64,000 nt of DNA from Polytrichum commune (taxonomy: Eukaryota; Streptophyta; Polytrichopsida; Polytrichales; Polytrichaceae). The first letter of the stretch is position 1. Every line of letters begins with the position of its first letter. Position numbers and translations under genes: made by a program. The stretch is taken from contig OX485806.1 in NCBI GenBank assembly GCA_950295325.1, positions 19,034,001 through 19,098,000 of the forward strand, in the 5' to 3' direction. A model generated the notes under the pieces. That model saw only the letters and a program-made list of their open reading frames with translations, searched no databases and was not told the origin of the DNA. This document shows, piece after piece, positions 10,936 to 23,701 of this stretch.

Positions 10936-11817
10936 GATATGACTTCGACAAGAATTTGTTGTCTTTGATGTTGGACAATGATTTTGTGGTGATCAACAAT
11001 GTAGCTGTAGTTGCAGAGGTGGTGCCAAAAAATGTTGGAGGGAGCTCAAGAGTCCAAGACTCAAATTAAAAGTTTTTGGAAATGGATAGACTTTGGGAAG
11101 AATGTGACTTTGAAGAGTTGGTAAGGATATGACCAACACAAAAGAATGTTGTTGGACACACAAGTGAATCACACCACTAACATTAATATGGACCACCAAT
11201 TCAATATTTGTGTAGTCAATTTGATTGTTGATTTAAATGTACTGCAACAAATTTTCAAGAGGCAACAACTATGAGTAGCATTGTTCTATTGGTTCATTCA
11301 TTTGACATATAGGAGCCATTTATGATAGCAAGCATTCATTTGAGATACTTCAAATATTGATGATGCATTAGATATTTAACTTTTTAAATTAGTTGAATTA
11401 CCAAAAACTTCCATGCATACAATTTACAATTAACTTCCACATTGCATCAATTTCAATGAGTTTGGACATTTGTTCCAAAAAAAATTTGAATTTGAATTTA
11501 CAAATTGTACGCAAAAATATGCCACATGCTAAATTGTGAGACTGCTAGGTGTCGTTTCACCATTGGATATAATTACCAAGAAATGTAAAATTTTAAAATC
11601 ATAATGGACAAGTCATGCTACAAGGATTCATGAGACATATTAAGGAATGTAATAAATGCATAGTAAATGCGTAAAATCAAGCAAAGTCCAATTATGAATT
11701 CTAAATTGTTCAATGGTGTTGGACCAATAGGAATCCTCATGTACTAAGCAAACATAGTCGAGTGAGATCCAACATCGACAAACAAAGTAGAAATATTATA
11801 TGTATAAGAGACCTTCA
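10936..11817. other. No gene recognised
   Basis: AT-rich sequence without a coding frame, RNA gene or clear repeat that I could support. Confidence 0.5.
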
Positions 11818-11990
11818 ATTTCTATGGAACTGCCTCATGTGTCTCTCTCTTAGGCCAAACATTTGCGTCACAAAACCAATCAACAACATTCAAGTCTTGT
11901 TGTATTCTGGAAACTCATCGAGACAAAGGGGATTTGCAATTGGCATATATGGTGGCCCCACATTTGCTGCCACTCAATATAGCGTCTACA
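11818..11990 (+). repeat. Gene-like dispersed repeat, copy 3 (degenerate)
   Basis: It has the same order of landmarks as 1585-2098: GCCTCATGTGTCTCTCTC, CAAAACC, CTGGAAA, a GGGGATTTGCAATTGGCATA core, then GGTGGCCCCACATTTGCTGC. Upstream GAGTGAGAT…CAACA also matches. A second upstream-type motif (CGAATGAGATTCAACAAACA) follows at about 12014, suggesting a second unit lost after its start. Confidence 0.6.
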
Positions 11991-12887
11991 GTGTTAATTT
12001 CAACGTATATGGTCGAATGAGATTCAACAAACAATACAAAATAATATAGATGATAGACAGATGGATATAAACATGGGCTCCAAGGAGAGCAAGCATGAAT
12101 GAAGGGCCTCATTTGTTCGCATGCTAATTCACTTTTTAAAAGGTAGACGAGTCTATAAAAAACACTAACACTAAACCACCAACTTATTGAACTTTTGTAA
12201 GAGGATTGAATGCGAGACTTTAAAAACTTAGATATGTAGGATTTGTAAAAGATAGGGTTTAGAAGATAGGGTTTTGGTCAATGAATGAACTTATTGTGAG
12301 CCTCAAATTTGCCTCCAACAGCAAAGAGGCTCACAATTGAAGGTTTTCAGCAAAAACATTAGATTACTAGTAGGAAAAATTAACCAAAGAACTATTTAGA
12401 TTAAGATGGCTTTGAAAGAAAGATCCTATGATGTTGGTTAGGTGTGTTTTACCCTTGGGGTAAGAATCTTGAAAATAAGTAGACAATGGGGTTTGTTTTC
12501 ACCATTCAAAGGGAGGGACCCTTTGGTGAGTGGGAAAAATGAAAGGATCAAACCCTTCATTTTAAGAAAGATAAAAATCTCTTTTTCTCTTCAAAATTTT
12601 CTCTTCACTTCGCACGGCGTAACCCTCTAAAATACTAGTTAGAAAAAATAAAATTTCTCCCCCTTAACAAAAAAAATATCAAAAATTCACTCTCTATATT
12701 TCATTGTGGGTGTAAGCTATGTTCTTGTAGTTAAAATTATTGTGAGTAAGGTAGTGTATTTTTTAACACACGTCTAAGTTGCTGCCCCATTTTCATTCCA
12801 GTGTAGTAGATGCATAATTTTTAATTTAGTTCTCTGATTTTGAGCAAATTTTGCTCTTAAAGTTAGCTTTTCAACAAGCCTTAACCT
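11991..12887. other. No gene recognised
   Basis: No supportable gene. Short open stretches such as 12442-12630 lack any recognisable domain. Confidence 0.45.
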
Positions 12888-13260
12888 ATTGAAATTAGAG
12901 TTAATGAATAGAAGTTATGAGTGTTTGAATGAAGATATCTTAATTGCCTTTCAATTTGTAAGCTCTGACTTTGTAATCTCATATCTTCTAGAAAAAAACA
13001 TAAAGTCTCTTCAATCTTTGATGAAGTTATAAATTTTGTTTTAAAGCTTTTAAAAAGTATAATATTCTTGAAATCAGAGTTAGAGAGTAGAAGTTATAAG
13101 TGTTTGAGTGAAGGTCCTTCAACTACCTTTCAATTTGTAAGCATCGACTTTGCAAGCTCATATTTGAAAGATAAAATATGCAGTTGCTTTGATATTTTGA
13201 AAAGTTATAGGTCTTGTTGTTAATTTTCAAGAAAAAAAAATTGTTTCATTTGAAGCTTTT
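12888..13260. repeat. About 180-bp degenerate tandem repeat, two units
   Basis: GAGTTAATGAATAGAAGTTA (about 12898) and GAGTTAGAGAGTAGAAGTTA (about 13077) begin aligned stretches that both continue through CTTTCAATTTGTAAGC and GACTTTG. Divergence is high, so the duplication is old. Trace similarity continues to both sides. Confidence 0.65.
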
Positions 13261-15087
13261 AAGCAAAAGTTGTGGATATTCAAGTGGATGGATATTTATT
13301 GCCTTAGAATCCCAAGGCTAGCTTTCCAAAATCATTGAATATTTAAGTATCATTTTTGTCAACATATTTTCTTATTAATTAATTATTATCCAATAAATAA
13401 TTAATTAAGTAAATGAGTAAGTAATGAATGTAAATTTAGGTAAAAGGAGGCCTATCGCCAATCGGGTCCCATTCACCAAGGTGTTTTTACAATTAATCTA
13501 ATATTCGTTATTTGAGGAATGTATAGATTATTTATCCATCTAATGATGAAGAAGTCCGTCCATTCAAGGTTGAAAGACACGAGTAGGTATCGTTGGTGGC
13601 CAATAGTTGAAGTGCGGATTGACGCTCGTGGCTTGAAGTAGGGGTTTCGCACCAACCATTACCAAACCTAGATAGAAGTAAACCGGTAAATTTTTTAACC
13701 TTACATTCTTCAATTTAGGAATGGAGGGAGCGTGACAAAGGTAAATCCTAATCCAACCCAACTATTCATGTAAGGCTAGGGGTTATCACCCATCTAACCG
13801 CCGAAGGGGGACCCCAACTCCCATGTGTGTGAAGCCTCTCGGTTAAGTGTTGTGGTAGTATCTTTCCGTTCATAGCTCGTCCGTGTGTGATGAAATCGAG
13901 TTAATCTCCGGCATGATCACTCTGCGTGTTGTAAGCGGTAAGGTGGGAGTAATGATCCATAAAACTACTATCGTATTATTGGCCCCAAGGGTTGGAGGTA
14001 ATGATCTAACCCTTGAAGTTTGTACAATAGGTTGAACATACATATTGTCTTAAATCCTGGTCCCATTAAGTTGAATCTTCATGATCAAATTGTGTTAAAC
14101 TAATTAACAACCAACAAAATTTGTATAACCCCTATAGATAAAAAACCAACCAAGAATTTAACTTAGAGAATTGACACTACCACTTCTGATACCAAGATCG
14201 GAGGGTATTTGTGTTAATCGACTTTCAAGAGACCCGCACAGAGCCTTGAAGGGTTCGGGTTAGGGTGTGCACCAAATAGGTAGGTGGTGATGCCATAAAC
14301 TATGAACTTAATAATTTAGGTTTTGTTTCATCAACCATAAACTAAGAAGGAAGGTTGGGAGAGTGGTACTTAATTACAATCCTCATGTTTAGAGAATTTA
14401 TTTCATAAAAGATAAAGAATTAGATGTGGCCCAATTGACTAAGCAAGTCCACTCGTTATTCCATTAATTCGAGCAAATTTAAGAATAACTAAAAGCCATA
14501 CACAGAAGGTGTAGACTAGGTTATTTCATTCATTAGGCTTAGGTTGCCTTGATCCCAATGCTGGTGCATCTACACGTAGACTAGGATAATTATAGCATTT
14601 GATTAAAAAATTTGATGTAGCTTAGATAGTCATCTGAGGTACTTAAGATCTAGGTACAACTTACCCAAAGAATACGACGACATTACCAATTCCCTCTACA
14701 AACCGAAGCACTCATGAAATATCATAACATTCGGATTCGACTTGGGCACCTGCTAAGGCAGGCCACCCTCACCGAAGGGCTTGTGCAGTACTTTTAAGCT
14801 CCCTCGGAGGGGGTGCCCCAAAGCACCACACTCATCCATCGCCCATGACAATATTTGTTCACTTATTTATAAGAAATGCCATAATATGATACTAAATTTA
14901 CATAAATATACGTAATATCTTTGTGTAGGCATTGGCATGGGTGTGAGTGACATGCGCTAGTGTGGGGTACTTTCTAGGTGGGGATCATGTGGTTGGCCGG
15001 GGTGGCAAAGAGGGAGCTTCTGTTCACAACTCATTTGAAGTCCACCTGATGCATATGAATGTATTTTTGGATCTTCAATATATATTT
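13261..15087. other. No gene recognised
   Basis: Intergenic DNA without a supportable gene. A motif resembling a copia primer-binding site (minus strand, about 14180-14196) stands alone, without LTRs or coding sequence. Confidence 0.45.
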
Positions 15088-15740
15088 GAGGAACCGCCTC
15101 ATACATGGAGATGTGTCTCTCAGTCCAGACTTTCACATCACAAAACACATCGGCAGAAGCTTTTCGAGTACTACTTATGCGCCCTGGAAATGAAATAATC
15201 GAGTTGATCAAGGGGATCTGCAATTATTCACGTGTGTGGCAGCTGCACATTGGCTGCTACCCATAGCAACAAACGAACTCGAGACACTTGTAGAATTCTG
15301 CGGCTTGTCACTTAGTTCTCTATCACAAATCTTTTCGCAAAGATTAAGGATCGATCTCAATGCACTGGTCTCACCGCTTGCTATAAACTCGACCGCTGGG
15401 AATTAATACAGGGCATCATGATCGATGAAGTCGACATTGCTGATGACTCCCTTTGCACATCACTCTGGCAAACTGTTTCTGCAAAGTACCATGGCAATTG
15501 CAAGGTCCGTATGAATGTGAGGATGACTTTGATCTGAAGCTGGCTGTGCCTCTGCCCAGCTCCTTTCAGTAGTGAATAACTCAATTTATATTGATTATCA
15601 TAAGTTAGCCGAAGAAACTGCAGTTGACGAACTGACGACGTCACTTGCGCTTGGCGTCACCAAGCTGATGGAAGTTCAGTTTCCAGCACTTGAAGATCAT
15701 GGAATTGAGTTATTTGATGCAAAGCATTAGACATGACCCT
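15088..15740 (+). pseudogene. Gene-like dispersed repeat, copy 4, longest version
   Basis: The first 240 bp match copies 1-3 (CCGCCTCATACATGG…GTGTCTCTCAGTCC, CTTTTCGAGTACTACTTATG, GGGGATCTGCAAT, GGCAGCTGCACATTGGCTGC), with indels that break the frame. The homologous protein-like text continues past the end of copy 2: in shifting frames I read GLSLSSLSQIFSQRLRID, then VNNSIYIDYHKLAEE and LALGVTKLMEVQFPALEDHG before a stop near 15730. The DLKLAC-type motif appears to recur about 300 bp further on, hinting that the parent protein had repeated helical units. The family is not recognised; this copy is a pseudogene. Confidence 0.45.
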
Positions 15741-16555
15741 GTCCGAACTCCTGAACATTTCTGATCAAGTTCAGTCTATAATTTGTTGGGATTTTGTAGT
15801 TGCATGCAGACTCGTGCAAAGTGAGTGAGCATTACTTGTCACAGGACTTGACATGTATCTGAGATTCACATCGTTTTGGAGACCTTAAGAGCTAGGCTTT
15901 CAGGTTTACTTTTTAATAAATAGATTTCTTGCTACAAGGTGCCTGGCATACAGGGCAAAGTAAACAGCTATGATTGACGTTACTAAATTTGGACAAAGGA
16001 TGAAATTCTGTTCAGAAATAACAATGCGTATGAGTGTAGTGGTTGTGCTGTCGATATGTGCACAATGCATTCTAACAAGTTATTGGGGAGAGGAAAACAG
16101 GAGGAAAACTACAAGCACAGGTTGGTTATCCTATTTATCTATACTTTAAGGAGTAATTTGGTCACTGTAGATGTGTGTTTATTACAGACAACATAGTATA
16201 CATGTAACCAAAACGTGATTAAAACAAGAGATGTGGTCTAGTACATCTAAGACAAGTTTCTGCCATTCCTATTATAGGAATGTGTGAGTTCTGGAAGATC
16301 TTTCAAGCCAAATTGTGCATCTTAATTGTTTTGTTGTATAGTGCATGCGAAAACTATGATATAAGCAACTCTGGACAAAGTTCGTGATGTGTTGAAAACC
16401 AAACAATGCATATGAAAGTCTTAGTTGCAACTTGCATTGTCAATACATGCACGTTGTAAAACAAATTATTTTGGGGAAGAATATCCAATGCGAAGGATAA
16501 CCACTCTTATTATACATGCTTCGAGCAACAATGTGGTCTGAATATGATCACTCTA
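15741..16555. other. No gene recognised
   Basis: AT-rich spacer; nothing supportable. Confidence 0.5.
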
Positions 16556-17628
16556 CACCCTAACCTTGATAATGTCACACCCTCCGTTTCACCAAAAAGT
16601 GTGATATAAACAAGGTGTGACATACTTGATAATGTCACATTTTGTGCATAATGTGATATTATCAAAAAATATGTAGAAAATCAAAATAAAATTACAATTT
16701 TAAAAATATATAACAAATACGAGACTTCAATGTTTTTGAATGTAAAATCTAATTCAAAATTGTGAATAACAACAAGAGCACATCATAATGTGTCATTGAG
16801 ATCAGGTAAAGACCTCTCACTAGAGACAAAGAAGCTTCTAATGTCACATTGTTTTGTTGATGTTAAATGTGCAACACCAATTCTAATGAGTTTGTCGTGG
16901 ATTTTTTCCATTTCTAACAACTCATGAGTGCTGAAAATCTGAGAACCTTGGCTAGCCATAAAATTCAAAACATCTTTAGCATATTTTTGTGCATCGCTTA
17001 GCTTCACTACTTTAGACTCATCATCATTGCTATCAACAATCAATGGGTCCACTTCCATGGAATCAAGAACCTGTTTGCCATCTTGCACTAATTGCACAAG
17101 CTCCTCAGTAGAAAATTCCACCTCAAAATCATCTTCACCTTACAAGGTCTTCAACACCGAACTGATTCAACAAGCCTCAAAGCTTCAAAAGTACCATTTA
17201 GGAAGAAACCTTGTGGATGCAGCAGTTTGTTGAGGAGAGCGGCAAGAAGATGAGGGGCAGAGCGGTGTGTGGAGCGGCGAGAGGAGAGAGCATACAATGC
17301 AGGCGGAGCTGCGAGAAGTTGATCTACGAGAGAAACCGTTGCTTCTTCGGCACATGAGATTCAAGATTCAAGAACCCAAGATTCAAGCGGAAGCATGTGA
17401 AGATGCCGACGTCATCCATAGAATTTGTTGTCCATCCGGCCTTTTTTCATCCATGTTACTTGTTATTATCACACTTACACTACAATTTTTTTATTTTAAA
17501 TGTGACATTATCAAGGGTGATAGTGATAATAACAAGGGAGTTTTACACTATGGAAATCGGTTTCAAACTTTTAGGTGACAATATCAAGGTGTTCTATTAA
17601 CAAGTGTGATATTATCAAGGTTAGGGTG
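16556..17628. mobile_element. Pogo-like (Tc1/mariner) deletion derivative, copy 2
   Basis: Its terminal inverted repeats of about 25 bp differ at one position: CACCCTAACCTTGATAATGT on the left against the complement of …ATATTATCAAGGTTAGGGTG on the right. TA flanks both ends (16554-16555, 17629-17630). It shares the left 580 bp and the right 170 bp with copy 1 but differs in the middle: a segment with a GAGAGGAGAGAG-rich purine tract and 30 extra coding bases, without copy 1's N-terminal extension. The two copies therefore came from the same parent by different internal deletions. Confidence 0.88.
16783..17121 (-). pseudogene. Pogo transposase tail fragment, copy 2
   Basis: This 112-codon frame is nearly identical to the C-terminal part of the fragment at 441-998. 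It has about 10 extra residues (SNDDESKVVKL) before SDAQKYAK and is cut off upstream by the deletion junction at about 17139. It represents only the acidic tail after the DDE domain, so no catalytic function remains. Confidence 0.7.
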
Positions 17629-18884
17629 TATATGCATGTTTTTTTCAAATAATGGAACTTTGTACATGTAACAAAAAAATTGTTCTTTTCAAGATAAGTA
17701 GTCCAATTATTTGGCAAGTTTGTGCCATTTTAATCATGAGCTTGTTGACAACACAATATGTATATAGTTTCATTCTAATTAAAAGTCATGCATAATTCTA
17801 GAATTATTTGATACCCAACCTTTATGTGCCAAAAAAGTAGATTTGAGAAAATCTAGATGAAAAGGTGATTTGCTCGGGATCAATGATCCTAATAAAAATA
17901 AATTGTGGCAGTGACATTACTTGAGATGTGAAAATAAGAGCAAATGATAGCAACCCTAATTTTAATACATACTTTGAGAAGCAATGTGGTCTAAACATGA
18001 TCACTCTAAATGGGTGTTTCCCACAAACAACATAGTGTACAATCACTAGAAGTAAACTTGTCCATTACAACCATCCGTTGCGACTTGGCCATTGCAACTC
18101 ATGACAAGAAAATGCAATCATTTTGGTTGTAACCTGAAAGTTTGGTTGCAGTTTTGGACAATTTACAATCAAAATCCTCTTGTTGATGTGTTTATGCATT
18201 TTATCGCCATGGGTTGCAATGGCCAAGTCCCAACAAATGATTGTAATGGACAAGTTTACTTTTGGTGAATGTGCATGCAACAACAACGTATTTACTTTGA
18301 CAAGATATGTAGTCCATATCTAATGCAAGTTTGCTATCATTTCTATCATGGTTTGGACCCATTCATAGAACAAGTACATGTGTATACAATTTTCACTATG
18401 TCCAAATTTAATGCATAAATCTTGATTTACTTCATCCAAAATTAAATTTGAATTGGGTATGTTGAAATGGGGTTGTTTTCATCATGGGTACCGAGCTTGT
18501 GAGCATACTAGAGACGGCATGAGCCGTAGTCCTTTTGCTTGCATACTAAACATGTATAAATCATCTTCAATGGTATTGTTCATGCCATTAAACTTATAGG
18601 ACACTTGTAACCAAACGCACTAGGATATGATTACCTATAGGAGATTGTTAGAACACACTAGTCAACACGACCACAAAAACACACACAAAAGTGTTGGCTA
18701 AGTTGTTTAATTCATTCAAGTGGCAAAGATTATTAATTCCAACACAAAGCTGATACCTTGGTCCTTTTCATGTTTGCGATGAAAAATCTAATTTTGATAG
18801 GTCATGTGACCATGTGATGCGTCGATGTGGTTGTTTTAACAAACTATGTGGTTGATTTAACAACTCCCTACATATATACTACAG
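17629..18884. other. No gene recognised
   Basis: AT-rich spacer. A loose inverted repeat built on ACTTGTCCATTACAA…TTGTAATGGACAAGT spans about 18056-18255 and may be a small foldback element; its outer limits are unclear. Confidence 0.4.
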
Positions 18885-18926
18885 TATATATATATATATA
18901 TATATGTATGTATATATGTATATATG
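18885..18926. repeat. TA/TATG microsatellite
   Basis: A run of TA dinucleotides passing into TATG/TATATG units, about 42 bp. Confidence 0.9.
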
Positions 18927-19266
18927 AACATTATAGATGTCACACTCGTCACTCACACGTTTGGACGACCCGGCATTCAATGAGGTCGAGTTTGATCTTG
19001 AATTTTGGAGATTCGAGTGAGTGAGGTGATCCGCTTAATTGTTCAATACTAGTACATAATCATGGAACTCCTCCTTCAATGAGATTTTGACATCCCTAGT
19101 TTTTGATGGGATAGCTTGAGGTACGTGGAACTTATGTCATTATAAGTGCGCCACGCTTGGTGACGCCTTTGTGATATATCGACCTTCGATGGGGTTGCAT
19201 TCAAAATTGTTGCCCTTTCACTGCAGCATTGGATCAGGTCCCTTTGATTGTGCCACCAAGTTAAGG

Positions 19267-19422
19267 CCGGTTTACACCATGGACCATGAAGTTGGACCAT
19301 GGAAGATGGTCTTTTTTCATGGTCCAAATTGATGGTCCAACTTCCATGGTTCAACTTTTATGGTCTGATTTTTTAACAAATCAATTTATAATTTTTTTGG
19401 GTTTTTTGTTAGGTGTAAACCG
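19267..19422. mobile_element. Small MITE-like element with CGGTTTACACC ends
   Basis: CGGTTTACACC at 19268-19278 is matched by its exact complement GGTGTAAACCG at 19412-19422, enclosing about 130 bp that repeats the ATGGACCATG theme in both directions. No target duplication is clear, so the class stays open. Confidence 0.45.
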
Positions 19423-19889
19423 AATGTGGATGAAGAGGAATGACCACGCACCAAAAAGTTAATGTGTTGAGTTATCTAATATTTTCCCTAAAAAGGGTAG
19501 TTTTGCAAAAATTAAAGAAAAAGTCAAGTTTGACCATTCTCTTGTCTTCTCTTGTCTTCATCTTCTTTTCCCTAAAAATAATTTCATTAAATGTTTTTCT
19601 ATAACAACATTTCTCTACTATGGGCCCTTGCATTTTTCTACTAGAGCACTTTGCCTCTCCCATTGCAAAATATGTGCGACCATGTCAGTGGAAAATGTAG
19701 GCTTTAAAATATGTCTTTTGGGGACCTCGAACTCCATGGTCACTCCGACATTTTTCCCTTGGTGTAAACCAAAGTGGTCTCGAGACAAGTTCAACAACCA
19801 ATCACAAATCTTACAGGATCTTGGGACGACTTCCTGGTCCATGGCGTAAACATCCCCTTACTCTCCACTACAAAATAGAAAAGCTGGAA

Positions 19890-20725
19890 AATTAATTAAG
19901 GTGTTGCTTTCATACCTCATCTTTTGTATAATTGCAAAATTTGCAATTACATAAATTGTGAGGCTAACTTCTAAGTGTATCTTCTTGGTGGAAATCAAAA
20001 GTCCAAAAGTATGTGGTTCTAGTGTGGACACATCCAAACTCTACATACAATTTTGACCGTTGGATCAAATCAAATTTATATGTTCATGTAAGTAGCAAAT
20101 CATGTTTAATTAGGCAGATTCTCATTTCAAATTTCAAATATCAAAATCAATGTAGGACACCAAATAGCTAGAAATCAATATACATTTTTTCAGTTGCCAC
20201 CTTTTACATGATTGTAAAAATCAAAATTATAAAAATTCATAGGCTAGCTTTTAAGCGCATTTTGTTGGTGCGAAACAAAATTTCAAAAGTATGTGGTTCT
20301 ATTGTGGAAACATCCAACTCCATAGACAATTTTGACCGTTGGATTAAGTCGGTACCATTCTTTTTCTCATTTGGCCAACAAAACATCAATAAGACATATT
20401 GTCATTTCAAGTTGCAAAAATCAGAATAGATGTAGGGTACCCAAAAGCTGGAAATCAATGTGTTTATTTCAGCGGCCATCTTGTGTATTATAAGAAAATT
20501 CATAGCCACAAAAATTGGGATGCTAAGTGCATTCCCTTGGTGCAAAACAAACCAAGAGTATGTGACCTTACTGTAAAAACATCCAGCTTCATAGACACTT
20601 TAGACCGCTACATCAAATTAAGAATATTTGTATCATCACCATAGCATGTTGCAAATCAAGAGGATCAATGTCATTTCAACTTTTCAATGTTATAATCGAT
20701 GTAGGACGACAAATTGAAGATTCTA
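19890..20725. repeat. Three degenerate tandem units of about 265 bp
   Basis: Each unit runs through TTGTATAATTGCAAAA or equivalent, GGCTAACTT, CTTGGTG, AGTATGTGGTTCTA, CATCCAACTC, TTTTGACCGTTGGAT, TTCTCATTTCAA and ATGTAGGACACCAAA. Units start near 19895, 20195 and 20465. Loose further copies of the TTTGGCCGTTGGAT part occur near 24190 and 24840. An ageing satellite-like array. Confidence 0.65.
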
Positions 20726-22529
20726 CTTACCTCTTGATTGTGTTTAATATTGAACCCAAAATGGTTAATGTATTTTCCATACATATTTTGAGCACATAGC
20801 CCAATCTCATCACTTAACACATATGTTTTGGCTTTCATTCTTATCTATAAGCCTTGTCATACACCACTCAGATAGAGGTCTTTGATGAGAAGAGTGACCA
20901 CATAAGACGCATATACACCTTATGCATTAAGAATTGCCCTTCATTTCATTAAGAATTCTTTCAGTTTAAGGTATGTGGCTCTTATATGTGGTCACTATTC
21001 TTTGTTAAACGCATATTATTGAGTGGCATGTTAGCCCTTGGACGAACAAACTCTCTATTATAATGTTTGTAATGTTTCCTCAAGAAGTTGGTGTTTTCAG
21101 CTATTTATCTAGCAATAGGATTGGTAAGGTGGAAATGCCTACAACAAACACTTTGAGCACTTGAGATCCGTAACATGTATTAAACATTCCACAAAAATAT
21201 TCAAGGCATTAGCTAGTCCATGAGGAGGCTAGTGCACTTGGGTTTAGAAAATTTTGACATCGTGCAATTTAGATATGAGTTATTCTTATCATGGGGTCTT
21301 TTTAATTAAAATTAGTATTTGACTTTATGTGACATGAAAATTAGTGTGCCATGTTAATTAGAATTATATTTTATAACTTTTCATGTAGCACCAAGTGCCA
21401 TGTGACAACCTTTCTAGTTGCCATCCAAATAATGGTAAGAAGTCAATGTGGATCATCAAGGATGGATGGTATGGACCACACTAGATCAATTCTTTTGTGT
21501 AAATGTTCTCTTCCACTTATGATATGGTTGTATAAAATACAAAAACGATACATTGTAAATCCACATTTCTACATATCTACAACCGTATCAATGTGTATGT
21601 TTGACAAATCTCATTTGATGTTCAACTCTAAATCCAAAGTGTCGTGTGACATTTTCAAAAACAAAAATGAATGTCAATTGGGTGCAAGAACCGTGAAGTA
21701 CACAACTCCATTACCTTGCATAAGTTTAAGCGAAACTGAATCAAAACTATATACTAATTTTGAATTTTGTGATGGAAAAAATCATAAACATTTGAGAAAC
21801 ACATTGATCTACAAAGCCAAGCAATTTATGTTACCAAAATATTTTTCAAGAAAAGTCTACATATTTAAAAAGATGGTGCAAGTAGTGTGCAAGTAGATAT
21901 ATTAAACACAAAATTGTCTAGAATTGTTTTTGAACATGATAAGATTACATTGAATTGATGTTTTCCTAGAATTTTTTGTAATGATGCCCTCAAATTTATA
22001 ATGAATTCAAAGAACATGAAAAAAAATCTAACATCAAAATATTTAAGGTCATGAAATCTACATCCATAACCAGAATTAGCCATTACCTTTCTAGTGATGC
22101 TTTTAAAGATTTCATCTTGATATTTTATATTTGAGTACCTAACACAACAATAGAAGGCACTATGAAAAAAAAAACCAATTTATATAACACTTTGCTATTG
22201 CTTTTAGACGTTTAACCATAAAAATTATAGATTTAGTATGCCGGAGCACTTTTTCCGTATACTTGACTATGATTGCTCCCAAATGACATTTTCATTTTCT
22301 TCTAAATTGTCACCTCGATTTCACATGCCTAGTAGCACATGCCATTTCAATGTCTAACGTGTCAATTGATGTGTGCCTTGTTACTTCACAAGCCACACTA
22401 CATGTCCAAGTCTAGATTGTGCGTCAATTAACATGCATTTAGAAAGTAAATTACAATATGTATGTGCAAGTTTTTTCGTGTCAAATGTCAAAAAATTTGT
22501 CCAAAATACACACTAAACCGTATACCTTG
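20726..22529. other. No gene recognised
   Basis: AT-rich spacer. The longest open stretch (21351-21896) has no recognisable domain and a composition like the surrounding DNA. Confidence 0.5.
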
Positions 22530-22772
22530 TGGAGAAGAACTACATCATTTATGGTATTTATTGTCACTTACTATTTGGAGTTACGTTCGGCTATAACTTT
22601 TTACTATATATCTCAATTTTTTACCACCAAAGTTCAAGTTGGTTGTTTGGACACTATATAACATTAGCATCTTTACTTGGTAATAAATTGAAATAACAAT
22701 GAAATTTTATAACAATGAAAAATCCAAATAGTAAGTGATAGTATATACCGTAAACGGTGTACTCTTTTATAG
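22530..22772. mobile_element. Foldback MITE-like element
   Basis: The arm at 22553-22579 (ending CACTTACTATTTGGA) pairs with 22723-22749 (TCCAAATAGTAAGTG…) with three mismatches in 27, and weaker pairing extends outward (CTACATCATTTATGG against CCGTAAACGGTGTA). A related half-copy is at 23272-23310 (complement of CTACACCATTTATGGTATTT) and a weaker one near 28808-28832. Small non-coding element family. Confidence 0.5.
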
Positions 22773-23490
22773 GTATTTACTATCACATACCCTATTTTGT
22801 GAAGGGCCTAAACTAGATGCCTAGAGGTCTCAAAAGGTCACGACCACTAATTGCTAAATATGATTCCAATCATCAATATAAGTAACTTTTAAAGTTAAAA
22901 ATTAACTACATTATAGCACTTAGAGTAGCACATTGGGATATCTTAGATGATAGTCCTGTATTTTACTATGCAAGGGGAAGATGTTTTTGAGCGTACTAAT
23001 GACAAGTGACACGTGTATACATTTTGGTATGCAAGTGGAAGATATTATTCTTGAACATACTAATGGCAAGTTTCATAAGTGTACACTTTAGTCAACTTGT
23101 AGACGATTGTGTAACATAAGCATGCACCTCATACCACTATTGAAGATACTCATGCCAAGCTACTAGTAAGCACACTTAAATGCCAAGTGTCATGAGGTGA
23201 CACTCATGGTGAAGTTGTTTATCATCAATGTAACCTACCATACGCCTAAAAAAATGTTACATGACACTATTACACATGTCACGATAAATACCATAAATGG
23301 TGTAGTGGTAAGACTAAACAATTCTCATGGTAATCTTCTCAACTTGCACCATTTGTGAGCACGTGAAAGCATTTAAGGTCAATCGGAGGCTAGTGACGAT
23401 GAGGTGGTTTGACTACAATATCATATGTGTGAGATGTAAAACATGGGCCTCATGTTGTGCTGACATGAATTGATCGACTCCACAACCTTC

Positions 23491-23700
23491 TCCGGGAGAT
23501 TTTTTGGGCAAATATCGGTCAAAATCCAAGTGTTTATAAGTTCAACTTGTTACATGTTGTGATCTTTCAGATTTTCTTTATTAATTTGAGGTATATTCTC
23601 TAAATTCCTTTAAAACAATGGGTGAAGTCTTAAACTTCAACTAGTTATTTATCAAACTTCAACCGGTTCATCTATAACTAGCGGTTGGTTCTCCCCGTTC
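23491..23700 (-). mobile_element. MITE of the GGGGAGA family, copy 2 (inverted)
   Basis: Complement of the 25846-26063 unit: TCCGGGAGATTTTTTGGGCA at one end and GCGGTTGGTTCTCCCCGTTC at the other, with TTCAACCGGTTCATCTATAA inside. Confidence 0.7.
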
Positions 23701-23701
23701 A

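Noticed and set aside
14180-14196. Minus-strand TTGGTATCAGAAGTGG, like a copia primer-binding site (tRNA-iMet)
   Set aside because: No CA-ending LTR beside it, no direct repeats and no gag or pol text nearby; a short match can arise by chance.
21351-21896. 181-codon plus-strand frame
   Set aside because: Low-complexity, Lys/Phe/Ile-rich translation expected from AT-rich DNA; no motif recognised.
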